Positions 8,090 through 15,111 of a stretch of 64,000 bases of DNA are shown here, one piece after another (within the stretch, counting starts at the first letter, position 1; the number at the start of each line of letters is the position of its first letter). Origin of the DNA: Nitrospirota bacterium (GTDB lineage: Bacteria > Nitrospirota > Nitrospiria > Nitrospirales > Nitrospiraceae); the NCBI GenBank assembly GCA_040757595.1, contig JBFLWP010000007.1, forward strand, positions 92,748 through 156,747, written 5' to 3'. The translations under genes were made by a program, and so were the position numbers. The notes below the pieces were generated by a model. The model was not told the DNA's origin and searched no databases. It was given only the letters and a program-made list of their open reading frames with translations.

Positions 8090-8727
8090 TCCGCCTTCAG
8101 CGTCCAGCGTTCCGCCTCCACGGAAAGGCCGTCGCCGCCGCGACGTGCCTGGCCGTCCTCGCGCTCGCGGCCTTCGGCTGCGGGAGCGGGGTCAAGGTCA
8201 CCCGCGTGGACGAGAACCTGGTCACCGACTTCAGCGGGCGCTGGAACGACACGGACTCCCGGCTGGTGGCGGAGGCGATGGTCAGGGACGCCCTTGCGAG
8301 CCCCTGGCTGGAGAACTACGAGCGCAGCAAGGGACAACAGCCGGTCGTGATCGTCGGCACGGTCCTGAACCGGAGTCACGAGCACATCAACGTGCAGACC
8401 TTCGTCACCGACCTTTCCCGCGAGCTGACCAATTCCCAGAAGGTGGTGTTCGTCGCCGGGAGGGGCGAACGGGAGGAGATCCGGGAGGAGCGGCGCGAGC
8501 AGGCCATCCACTCCCGCGAAGACACGCAGAAGGCGCCGGGCAAGGAGCTCGGGGCGGACTTCATGCTGAAGGGGGCCATCTCCAGCATCCCGGACGAGTC
8601 GGACGGGGTCAAAGCGGTGTTCTACCAGGTGGATCTGGAAATGGTCGACCTTGAAACCAACGTGAAGGCCTGGTTCGGCCAGAAGAAGATCAAGAAAGTC
8701 GTCGAGCGGAAACGTGTTGGATTCTGA
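8086..8727 (+). CDS. LpoB-like lipoprotein (penicillin-binding-protein activator family)
   Basis: The GTG start overlaps the stop of the preceding LPP20 gene. A signal peptide with lipobox-like AAFGC (Cys32) precedes a domain that begins VTRVDENLVTDFSGRWNDTDSR and continues VIVGTVLNRSHEHINVQTF and GADFMLKGAISSI. This is the characteristic order of LpoB, the outer-membrane lipoprotein that activates PBP1b in enterobacteria. At 213 residues it is close to LpoB length but lacks a long proline-rich linker. No class A penicillin-binding protein is in the window, so its target is unknown. Assignment to the family is firm; activation of peptidoglycan synthesis here is inference. Confidence 0.85.
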   Translation: MIRLQRPAFRLHGKAVAAATCLAVLALAAFGCGSGVKVTRVDENLVTDFSGRWNDTDSRLVAEAMVRDALASPWLENYERSKGQQPVVIVGTVLNRSHEHINVQTFVTDLSRELTNSQKVVFVAGRGEREEIREERREQAIHSREDTQKAPGKELGADFMLKGAISSIPDESDGVKAVFYQVDLEMVDLETNVKAWFGQKKIKKVVERKRVGF

Positions 8728-10243
8728 GTCCCGCGCGCGTGAGCCGTGGACTCCCGTGCCAGTCCCTTCCGACCCCGGGCCGGCAGCTCCCCGCCAGATC
8801 CTCCCGGTCTCCATTTCCGCTTTCCTTCTGCTCGCCGCTCTCGGACTGGTCCTCGACGGCTGCAGCCAGCGGGTCAGCCGTTATGCGCTCGTGGACGACA
8901 GCCTGCGCGCCGGCGATCCCACGCGGGCGGATCAGGTCGTGGAGCGGGCGGAACCGGAGTACGGCGCCGCCGGCCGGGTCCTGTATCGGATGGACCGCGG
9001 CATGACCTTGCACCTGGCGCATCGCTACCGGGAGAGCAACGTGCTTCTGGAACAGGCGGAAGAGGAAATCGAACGGTTGTACACCAGGCGAGTGGGCACC
9101 GAGACGAGGGCCTTCCTGGTCAACGACGCGCTGCTGCCGTACGAAGGCGATCCGTACGAGCAGGTCATGGTCAACGTGCTCAAGGCGCTCAACTATGCGG
9201 CGCTCGGCCTGTGGGACGACGCCCTGGTGGAGGCCCGGCGGATCGACCACAGGCTGAACGTCCTGTCCGACCAAGCCGACGGGCGGAATTCCTATCGCGA
9301 CGACCCGTTCGCCCGGTACCTCACCGGCGTCCTCTACGAGGTGACCGGCGACACCAACAACGCCTTCATCGCCTTCCGCAAGGCCTACGAGGGCTATCGC
9401 CAGTCCCTTTCCTGGACGCACGTGCAAGTGCCCCACGGATTGCGGGCCGATCTCCTGCGGACGACGGAAGCCCTCCAGCTCGCCCAGGAGCACGAGGAAT
9501 ACCGGCAAGCCTTCCCTGACGCGGCCTGGCAACCCTCCGCCGTCACGGGGCAACTCGCCCACATCGTGGTGATCAGCTATAATGGCCGCGCGCCGCGCAA
9601 GGAAGACTTGTTCCTGGATCTGCCCGTCAGCCTCGACGCGCTCAGGCTCGTGCTCTTGACGAAGTCGGTCGTCGGCCCCGGCAACCAAGACAGCCGCGCC
9701 GCGGAGAGTCTCCTGTACGGACTCAACGGACGGGTGGTGCGGGTCGCGGTCCCCACGCTCATGCCGCAGAAGACCCCCGTGGCCTACTCGCAAATCAGCC
9801 TCCTGGGCGCCAACGACACGGTGAGCGGGCGCACGGAGCTGGCGCAGAACATCGCCGCGCTGGCCGAACGGAGCCTCGGTGAGCGGTTCGGACGGATTGC
9901 GATGAAGGCCGTGGCCCGCGCGGCCGTGAAATACGCCCTGGCCGAAGGGGTCGGCCACGGGGCCAGGATGGCCGCGGGCCACAACGACGCCGGACCGTTG
10001 ATCGGCCTGCTGGTCGGGAGCCTGGCCCACTTGCTAGCCATCTCGTCCGAAGAGGCGGACAAGCGGAGCTGGCGAACCCTCCCCGACGAAATCCAGATCG
10101 CGCGACTCTGGATCGCGCCGGGCACTTACGAGCTGCGCCTCCGCTCGGTCACGAAGACCGGCGAGGTGGGGCGCGAATCGGTCCAGTCCGTCACGCTGCA
10201 GGCCGGTGAAACCCGGTTCGTGACGCAACGGGTGCTGCCGTGA
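8714..10243 (+). CDS. TPR-containing lipoprotein (COG3014-like)
   Basis: The GTG start at 8714 overlaps the LpoB-like gene by 14 nt. A hydrophobic stretch ends in VLDGC (Cys50), a lipobox unusually far from the start. A GTG at 8756 would give a more ordinary signal length and may be the true start. Residues about 65-270 form helical repeats of the tetratricopeptide type (LYRMDRGMTLHLAHRYRES, LKALNYAALGLWDDALVEAR). The C-terminal half has a glycine/alanine-rich amphipathic segment and ends in a beta-rich region (PGTYELRLRSV). Proteins of this type accompany LpoB and LPP20 lipoproteins in other diderms. A scaffold for envelope assembly is a reasonable inference. Confidence 0.75.
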   Translation: MLDSESRAREPWTPVPVPSDPGPAAPRQILPVSISAFLLLAALGLVLDGCSQRVSRYALVDDSLRAGDPTRADQVVERAEPEYGAAGRVLYRMDRGMTLHLAHRYRESNVLLEQAEEEIERLYTRRVGTETRAFLVNDALLPYEGDPYEQVMVNVLKALNYAALGLWDDALVEARRIDHRLNVLSDQADGRNSYRDDPFARYLTGVLYEVTGDTNNAFIAFRKAYEGYRQSLSWTHVQVPHGLRADLLRTTEALQLAQEHEEYRQAFPDAAWQPSAVTGQLAHIVVISYNGRAPRKEDLFLDLPVSLDALRLVLLTKSVVGPGNQDSRAAESLLYGLNGRVVRVAVPTLMPQKTPVAYSQISLLGANDTVSGRTELAQNIAALAERSLGERFGRIAMKAVARAAVKYALAEGVGHGARMAAGHNDAGPLIGLLVGSLAHLLAISSEEADKRSWRTLPDEIQIARLWIAPGTYELRLRSVTKTGEVGRESVQSVTLQAGETRFVTQRVLP

Positions 10244-11397
10244 ACAGGCGGCGGCTCGGAACCCTTGCCGCGTGCCTGGCCATCCTGGTCCTGGCCTGTC
10301 TCGGCTGCTCGGGAAGCGGATGGAGCCGGCCGCCGGTCTGGATCGAGGGCGCGAGCCCCTCGTTCCCTCCGGATCAGTATCTGGTCGGCGTCGGACAGGC
10401 AGACTCCCAGCCGGCCGCGGCCGAACGGGCGTACGCGGCGGTCGCCAGAATCTTCAAGGCGGAGGTCAGCGCCCAGTCCCGAGACTGGGAATCCTTCCTC
10501 CTGTTCGAGAACCGGGGAACCACGAGCAGCCAGCGCCGCCTGACCCTGGATCAGCTCACGCGCGTGTCGACCGACAAGGTGCTGGAGAACGTCAGGATTC
10601 TGGACGGGTGGTTCGATCCGAAGAGCGGCCTGCACTATGCGCTGGCCGGGATGAACCGCACCCAGGCCGGAGCGGGGCTCCTGGAGCGGGTCACGGAACT
10701 GGACGGAAAGATCGAGACCGAGTTGCAGGAGGCCCGGCAATCGCCGGACAGGCTGGCTCGGCTCCGGAATCTCCGGCGGGCGGTGAAGGACCTCGTCGTG
10801 CGCGAAGCCTACAATGCGGACCTGCGGGTGATCAGACCGAGCGGGCGAGGGGAGGCTTCCCCCCACCGGGTGGCCGAGCTGACCGCCGAGCTGGAGCAGT
10901 TCCTCTCGGCCAACGTCGCGATCAGCGTCGAGGTCAGCGGAGAGCAGGCGGAGCCGGTCCGCCGCGCCGTCGTGGAAGGGCTGATCCGCGAAGGCCTGCC
11001 CGTCGTCGCCGGACCGGTCGGCCAGGACGGAGGACGCGCCGACTCCAAGCCGGTCGAGTTCGTCGCCAGGGGAACGGTGCGCCTCTGGAACGTCATGGTC
11101 CCGGACCCTCGGTTCCGCTACGTCCGCTGGTGCAGCGATTTCGTCGTCGTGGAACCGGGCACGCAGCGGATCGTCGGCGCGGTGTCGCGGGCCGGCCGGG
11201 AGGGGCACCTCAGCGAAGGAGAAGCAAAGGCCAAGGCGGTCCGCGTCATGCAGCAGGAGCTGACCTCGGAGCTGGCCAGGACCCTCGCCAGCTACGTCTA
11301 CGGCGACGCGGAATCGCTGCCCAATCCACCCCCGTCCGCCTGCCCGGGGGAGGGGAGCATCAGCGGCAATCGGGGAACGGGCGACAGATCATCATGA
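10240..11397 (+). CDS. Second LPP20-family lipoprotein, with extra C-terminal domain
   Basis: A GTG overlaps the stop of the TPR lipoprotein gene. The signal peptide ends in a lipobox ACLGC (Cys23). Residues about 30-160 show LPP20 features: RPPVWIEGASPSFPPDQYLVGVGQ, a helix, then GLHYALAGMNR. The remaining 220 residues contain a coiled-coil-prone helix (ELDGKIETELQEAR) and a beta-rich domain with VAISVEVSGEQAE that I cannot name. This is the last gene of the four-lipoprotein operon. Two LPP20 proteins flanking an LpoB-like protein suggest subunits of one envelope complex. Confidence 0.78.
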   Translation: MNRRRLGTLAACLAILVLACLGCSGSGWSRPPVWIEGASPSFPPDQYLVGVGQADSQPAAAERAYAAVARIFKAEVSAQSRDWESFLLFENRGTTSSQRRLTLDQLTRVSTDKVLENVRILDGWFDPKSGLHYALAGMNRTQAGAGLLERVTELDGKIETELQEARQSPDRLARLRNLRRAVKDLVVREAYNADLRVIRPSGRGEASPHRVAELTAELEQFLSANVAISVEVSGEQAEPVRRAVVEGLIREGLPVVAGPVGQDGGRADSKPVEFVARGTVRLWNVMVPDPRFRYVRWCSDFVVVEPGTQRIVGAVSRAGREGHLSEGEAKAKAVRVMQQELTSELARTLASYVYGDAESLPNPPPSACPGEGSISGNRGTGDRSS

Positions 11398-11408
11398 GAG
11401 GGAGGTCC

Positions 11409-11669
11409 ATGCACAGGCACATCAGCTACGCGAGCAGCCGGCAGACGGCTGGTTCGCCGGCCGGCGCAACCGGGCGAACGTCCAGCCGTCAGGGCAAGCA
11501 ACGGGCCGTCGAGCGGATCAAGGGGGAGACCCGCGCCGTTCACGCGGGGAGCCTGCTGGGCACGCTCCGCAAGCAGGGATACGAAGAGCTGCCGCTGGAC
11601 GAGATCCAAGACCGGCTCTCGAAGCTCCGCACCGCCTTGGCGGAGTTCGTCTTATCCAGGAGGGGATGA
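11409..11669 (+). CDS. Putative antitoxin of PIN-domain toxin
   Basis: This 86-residue basic protein ends 4 nt inside the start of the PIN toxin gene (ATGA overlap), the usual antitoxin-toxin arrangement. An ATG at 11409 follows a GGGAGG site closely (3 nt); an alternative ATG at 11394 overlaps the stop of the lipoprotein gene. The N-terminal 40 residues are Ser/Arg/Gly/Ala-rich and probably disordered. The C-terminal part (SLLGTLRKQGYEELPLDEIQDRL and SKLRTALAEFV) is helical. No known DNA-binding fold is obvious, so the antitoxin role rests on position. Confidence 0.6.
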   Translation: MHRHISYASSRQTAGSPAGATGRTSSRQGKQRAVERIKGETRAVHAGSLLGTLRKQGYEELPLDEIQDRLSKLRTALAEFVLSRRG

Positions 11670-12115
11670 GCATGCCGTTCTACTATTTCGACACGTCGGC
11701 ACTGGTCAAGCGGTACAGCCGGGAGCGCGGGACCAGGACGGTCAACCGGCTGCTGGCCAAGCGCGGCATGACCGCGATCCTCGGCACCGTCTCGATCCCG
11801 GAATTCTATTCGGCTCTGGCGCTCAAGGCGCAGCAGGGGGAGCTCACCAGGGACGACTGGTACTCGGTCCTGTTCAAGTTCGAGGCCGAGTCGGACCGGG
11901 GGCTCTTCCACTACATCGCCCCCTCGGCGCGCACGTTCCTGACGACCAAGCAGATGATCCTGGACTATCCGTTCCTGCGAAGCACCCAGGCCGTTCAACT
12001 GGCGCTGGTGCAGGAATTGAAACCGCTCCGGCTGACCATGGTGAGCTCGGACCGGCAGATTCTGGAGCTCTGCCGCCCCTTCGGGATCACACCCGTCAAC
12101 CCCGAAGACGATTAG
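11666..12115 (+). CDS. PIN-domain ribonuclease toxin (VapC-like)
   Basis: PIN toxins are Mg-dependent RNases held by a linked antitoxin. This 149-residue protein starts with the PIN strand FYYFDTSALVKRY (Asp9 as first metal ligand), has SIPEFYSALALK (Glu46) and ends with LTMVSSDRQILEL (Asp129). The motif that normally reads LDALHLA reads TQAVQLA at 107-113, so the third acidic ligand is Gln108. That may lower activity or reflect a divergent metal site. The start overlaps the putative antitoxin. A word-palindrome follows immediately and may terminate the pair. Confidence 0.85.
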   Translation: MSMPFYYFDTSALVKRYSRERGTRTVNRLLAKRGMTAILGTVSIPEFYSALALKAQQGELTRDDWYSVLFKFEAESDRGLFHYIAPSARTFLTTKQMILDYPFLRSTQAVQLALVQELKPLRLTMVSSDRQILELCRPFGITPVNPEDD

Positions 12116-12118
12116 CAG

Positions 12119-12211
12119 GAAGAGCTGATGGCGCATGGCTTATGGCGGGAAAGAAGGGATCCCACCGCTCTTGACCATACGCCATAGGCTATAAGCCATT
12201 GGCTCTTCTCT
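12119..12211. repeat. Intergenic word-palindrome (word ~ATGGCTTATGGC)
   Basis: The left arm reads GAAGAGCTGATGGCGCATGG and continues CTTATGGCGGG. The reverse complement of the right arm reads GAGAAGAGCCAATGGCTTAT and continues AGCCTATGGCGTATGG. The two match with small shifts, as expected when each arm is itself an iteration of a 6-9 nt word. It separates the PIN toxin from a convergent gene. Confidence 0.65.
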
Positions 12212-12841
12212 TCACCCGCATTGAAAATCGCCGGCCAGGCCCTCCAGGGTCCGGCTCCAGTCCTCAGCCGCCGCGCGGAGCCGCCGGACCTCCTGGCGAG
12301 CCGTCCGATCGTCCCCGAGCAGCGCGATCGCCCGCGTGACGGCTTGCTCCGCCAGCTTCATGGTGCCGCAGACGCCGGAGGAGGCGGGCGGCTGGCCGCC
12401 GGCCCGCTGAAAGAGGGCCAGCGCGCGGTAGCCGTGCTCCTGGGCTCGGAAAAGGGCTTCGGCCCCGCGATAGTACCGCCCCGGCTCCTGCGCCTGCTGC
12501 CGGGCCGCCAGTTGCGCGGCCATGAGGGCGGCCTTGCCGCTGTTCATGGCGGCGCCGTCCGCATCGCCGTTGGCAATCGCCTCCTCGGCCTTGCTCCGGA
12601 GCCGCTCCATCTCGGCCTCGTCCCCGATGACCTGCGCGGGCACATCAGAGCCGGCCAGCCAGAGCAGCAGGACGGCAAATCCAATCAGAGGAAGGATGTT
12701 CAAAAAGGCCGTCCAGCGAGGCCGCAGCCAGCGAGGAGGCGAGGCGTACCGGGGACCCGTTGCTCGGCACAATGCAACGGGTGAATGGTACGTTGAGCCT
12801 CCGAGCACAGCGAGAACAAAGCTGGGAGCCTTTTTCAACAT
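12212..12841 (-). CDS. Hypothetical protein whose 5' end is a repeat element
   Basis: The open frame gives 209 residues. The first roughly 48 are encoded by the MITE-like element at 12694-12843, whose terminal repeat supplies the ATG 4 nt after the stop of the upstream HEAT gene. After the element comes a hydrophobic helix (LIGFAVLLLWLAG) and an alanine-rich helical region (EAEMERLRSKAEEAIANGD to the end) with TPR-like character and a terminal QCG. The original start may have been lost; a TTG near 12705 would leave a normal signal/anchor. I do not recognise the family. It probably works with the HEAT protein encoded just upstream. Confidence 0.55.
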   Translation of the reverse strand: MLKKAPSFVLAVLGGSTYHSPVALCRATGPRYASPPRWLRPRWTAFLNILPLIGFAVLLLWLAGSDVPAQVIGDEAEMERLRSKAEEAIANGDADGAAMNSGKAALMAAQLAARQQAQEPGRYYRGAEALFRAQEHGYRALALFQRAGGQPPASSGVCGTMKLAEQAVTRAIALLGDDRTARQEVRRLRAAAEDWSRTLEGLAGDFQCG

Positions 12842-12843
12842 CC
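12694..12843. mobile_element. MITE-like element, copy A (150 bp)
   Basis: The ends are near-perfect inverted repeats: GGATGTTCAAAAAGGC on the left, and GGATGTTGAAAAAGGC when the right end is reversed. Inside is a 9-bp stem, ACCCGTTGC...GCAACGGGT. The blocks GAGGCGTAC, GGACCCGTTGC, GTACGTTGAG and GAGAACAAAGCTGG recur in copy B at 47460-47622. No transposase is encoded, so it would be mobilised in trans if at all. Confidence 0.75.
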
Positions 12844-12845
12844 GG

Positions 12846-13922
12846 CTAATTCATCTGATCGGAGGTGTCGATCTGCTTGAGACTATAGCTGACCGCGTCC
12901 CAGAGCCTGCCCTCCTGGGAGCTGCGGTCGCTCGTACGGACGTTGCGCAGCGACCGCTGCAACGCCAGCAGCGGTTCGTAGGCGCGCTTGTCCGGGAGCT
13001 TGCCCAAGGCCCAGACGATTTCGGTCTTGACCGCAAGGTCGTCGGTCTTCAAGGCCTCGAGCAGCGGAGGGATGATCGCAAAATCCCCGTGCAACCCTCC
13101 CAGCAGGCCGAGCCCGCGGGCGGCGGCGATCTGGAGCTCCGGCTTGCCGCTCTTGAGCGCCTCGATCAGTGCGGGGATCCCGTCCTTGTGGCCGATGCTT
13201 CCCAAGGCCAGGGCCGCGGCCCTGGCAGCGGCGAGATCGGCCCCCTTGAGTTCGGCGACCAGGCGGGGAACGGCCTTGACCTCGAACAGGTCGCCCAGCA
13301 GGGCAATCACCTCCACCTTCCGCGCCGACGTGACGCCCGGTGCGTCGAGCAGCTTCAGCAAGCGGTCTTCCTGTCCCCACTCGGCCGCCACGCGGATGGG
13401 AAAGTCATACTGCTCCAGCCGCTCCTTCAGCTTCGCCAGCGCATAGGCTCCCGGATCGCCCGCCTTGGCCTCCGACGCCGCCTTGATCGCGTCCGCGAAG
13501 TCCGTCCGCACTTCCTTCCGCCAGCCGGATTTCCTTCCGTCGAGGAGGTACGTGAACTGACAGGCCGGGCCTTTCCAGACGCGGGACGGGGAGTCCGGAA
13601 CGTCCGCGTCGCCTCCGGACGCGCTGGTCCCTTCCCAGACCTTCCGCTGCTCGCACTTCACCTTGAAGACAGCGTCGTGCGGCTGGGCCGGATCGGTCAA
13701 GACCGTGTACCCGACCTCCCGGAGGCGCCGCACCACCTCGTCGGTCAGCGGCCCCGGATCAACCGGACCCTGATCCGTGATGGCCAGCACCTCCACCAGC
13801 ACCAGAGTAATCCTCTCCAAGCGCGCCTTCTGCTCCGGCGTCAGCACCTCCCGGCGCGCCGAGATCTCGGCGGGAATCAGACAAAGCACCAGCAAGAGTA
13901 AGAAGCCGAGCAATCGCAGCAT
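12846..13922 (-). CDS. Exported HEAT-repeat protein
   Basis: A signal peptide (MLRLLGFLLLLVLCLIPAE) precedes a first domain (about 25-175) with the phrase VGYTVLTDPAQPHDAVFKV. The C-terminal half (about 190-340) has HEAT-like helical pairs such as VEVIALLGDLFEVKAVPRL, AAALALGSIGHKDGIPALI and VWALGKLPDKRAYEPLL. The paralogue at 16903 shares both parts, including SDPSQPHDARVIL. HEAT repeats bind proteins; the first domain is unidentified. It is followed 4 nt later by the gene that carries the repeat element. Confidence 0.75.
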   Translation of the reverse strand: MLRLLGFLLLLVLCLIPAEISARREVLTPEQKARLERITLVLVEVLAITDQGPVDPGPLTDEVVRRLREVGYTVLTDPAQPHDAVFKVKCEQRKVWEGTSASGGDADVPDSPSRVWKGPACQFTYLLDGRKSGWRKEVRTDFADAIKAASEAKAGDPGAYALAKLKERLEQYDFPIRVAAEWGQEDRLLKLLDAPGVTSARKVEVIALLGDLFEVKAVPRLVAELKGADLAAARAAALALGSIGHKDGIPALIEALKSGKPELQIAAARGLGLLGGLHGDFAIIPPLLEALKTDDLAVKTEIVWALGKLPDKRAYEPLLALQRSLRNVRTSDRSSQEGRLWDAVSYSLKQIDTSDQMN

Positions 13923-13995
13923 GATCGCCTCCGCAATGGGAACGAATGACGCTACTCCGAACCCACTCTACTCAAACCGCGCGGAAGTCCGCAAG

Positions 13996-14024
13996 TTGAA
14001 GCAGGGAGGGCTGGTCAGTATAAT
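13996..14024 (+). promoter_or_regulatory. Predicted promoter giving a leaderless proC transcript
   Basis: TTGAAG (13996-14001) and a perfect TATAAT (14019-14024) are 17 nt apart. The ATG of proC is at 14031, exactly where transcription would start, and no Shine-Dalgarno lies in front of it. Confidence 0.6.
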
Positions 14025-14030
14025 CGCGCC

Positions 14031-14891
14031 ATGTCGCTGGACAAGCGGATCGCCCTGATCGGAGCCGGGAACATGACCGAGGCGCTGGTCGCCGGCATGG
14101 TGAAGGCCGGGGTCGCCAAGCCCGAGCAACTTTACGCCACGGACATCCTGCCGGATCGCTGCACCCACCTCCAAAGCCGGCACCGGATCAAAACCAGCCG
14201 GGACAACCGAGAGGCGTCGGGGTGGGCGCAGGTCGTGGCGTTGTGCGTTGAACCTCAAGTTTTGGACGACGTCCTCGACCAGATCAGCTCCTCTATCAAC
14301 GGTGACGCCCTGGTCATTTCGGTGGCGGCCGGCTATCCGATCGCCCGGGTGGGCGCGCACCTCAAGCCAGGGGTCCGCATCGTCCGCGCCATGCCCAACA
14401 CCCCCTCCAGCGTGCTGGAGGGGATCACGGCCCTCGCTTTCGGGGCCGGGGTCACCCAAGAAGACGGGGACGTCGCCCGGACGATCTTCGAGTCGGTCGG
14501 CAAGGTCGTCGTGGTGGAGGAACGGCTGATGGACGCGGTCACGGGGCTGAGCGGGAGCGGGCCGGCCTACGTCTTCATGATGATCGAGGCGTTGGCGGAC
14601 GGCGGGGTGAAGATGGGGCTCCCTCGGTCCGTCGCCGAGCTCCTGGCGGCCCAGACCGTCCTGGGCGCAGCCCGCATGGTCATCGAGAGCGGGGAGCATC
14701 CAGGCCGCCTGAAGGATCGGGTCGCCTCTCCCGGCGGCACCACCATCGCCGGCCTCCACCGGCTGGAGGAGGGTCGGCTCAGGGCCACGCTCATGGCCGC
14801 GGTGGAGGCGGCAGCCAAGCGGTCCAAGGAATTGGGAACGGAGAAGGGCGAGGAAACGGGGCACAAACGCCCCCGCGCGCCAGAGCACTAA
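14031..14891 (+). CDS. proC: Pyrroline-5-carboxylate reductase
   Basis: The enzyme reduces pyrroline-5-carboxylate to proline with NAD(P)H in the cytoplasm. The N-terminal Rossmann motif IALIGAGNMTEALVAGM, the VRAMPNTPSSVLEGITAL segment and the C-terminal signature VASPGGTTIAGLHRLEEG are all present. At 286 residues it is slightly longer than usual because of a charged tail. It pairs metabolically with proA at 30137. The start is judged from the promoter at 13996-14024, which would make the mRNA leaderless. Confidence 0.97.
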   Translation: MSLDKRIALIGAGNMTEALVAGMVKAGVAKPEQLYATDILPDRCTHLQSRHRIKTSRDNREASGWAQVVALCVEPQVLDDVLDQISSSINGDALVISVAAGYPIARVGAHLKPGVRIVRAMPNTPSSVLEGITALAFGAGVTQEDGDVARTIFESVGKVVVVEERLMDAVTGLSGSGPAYVFMMIEALADGGVKMGLPRSVAELLAAQTVLGAARMVIESGEHPGRLKDRVASPGGTTIAGLHRLEEGRLRATLMAAVEAAAKRSKELGTEKGEETGHKRPRAPEH

Positions 14892-14913
14892 TCCCTTACG
14901 AAGGAGCCAGCCG

Positions 14914-15102
14914 GTGGTCTACTGGGTCAAGGTCGTCTTCACGGACAATCAGGAGCTGCTCGTCAAGGATGCGATCCGGCACACGATCAGCGAGGACATG
15001 GAAGTGTTGGAAGTGGACTCGGCCAAGGAAGTCATCATCGTCCCGATGAAACAGATCAAGTACGTCGCCTGCGACGCCACGGTCTTCGCTGCGAAGAAGT
15101 AA
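14914..15102 (+). CDS. Conserved small hypothetical protein (62 aa)
   Basis: A GTG start has an AAGGAG site 8 nt upstream and lies 22 nt after proC, so the two probably share a transcript. The protein is mostly alternating beta-strands and one helix: VYWVKVVFTDNQELLVKDA, a short EDMEVLEVDSAKE turn, then VIIVPMKQIKYVACD. The small all-beta layout recalls barrel-type nucleic-acid or metabolite sensors, but no family is recognised. There is no signal peptide, so it is cytoplasmic. Confidence 0.7.
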   Translation: MVYWVKVVFTDNQELLVKDAIRHTISEDMEVLEVDSAKEVIIVPMKQIKYVACDATVFAAKK

Positions 15103-15111
15103 ACCCACCGC

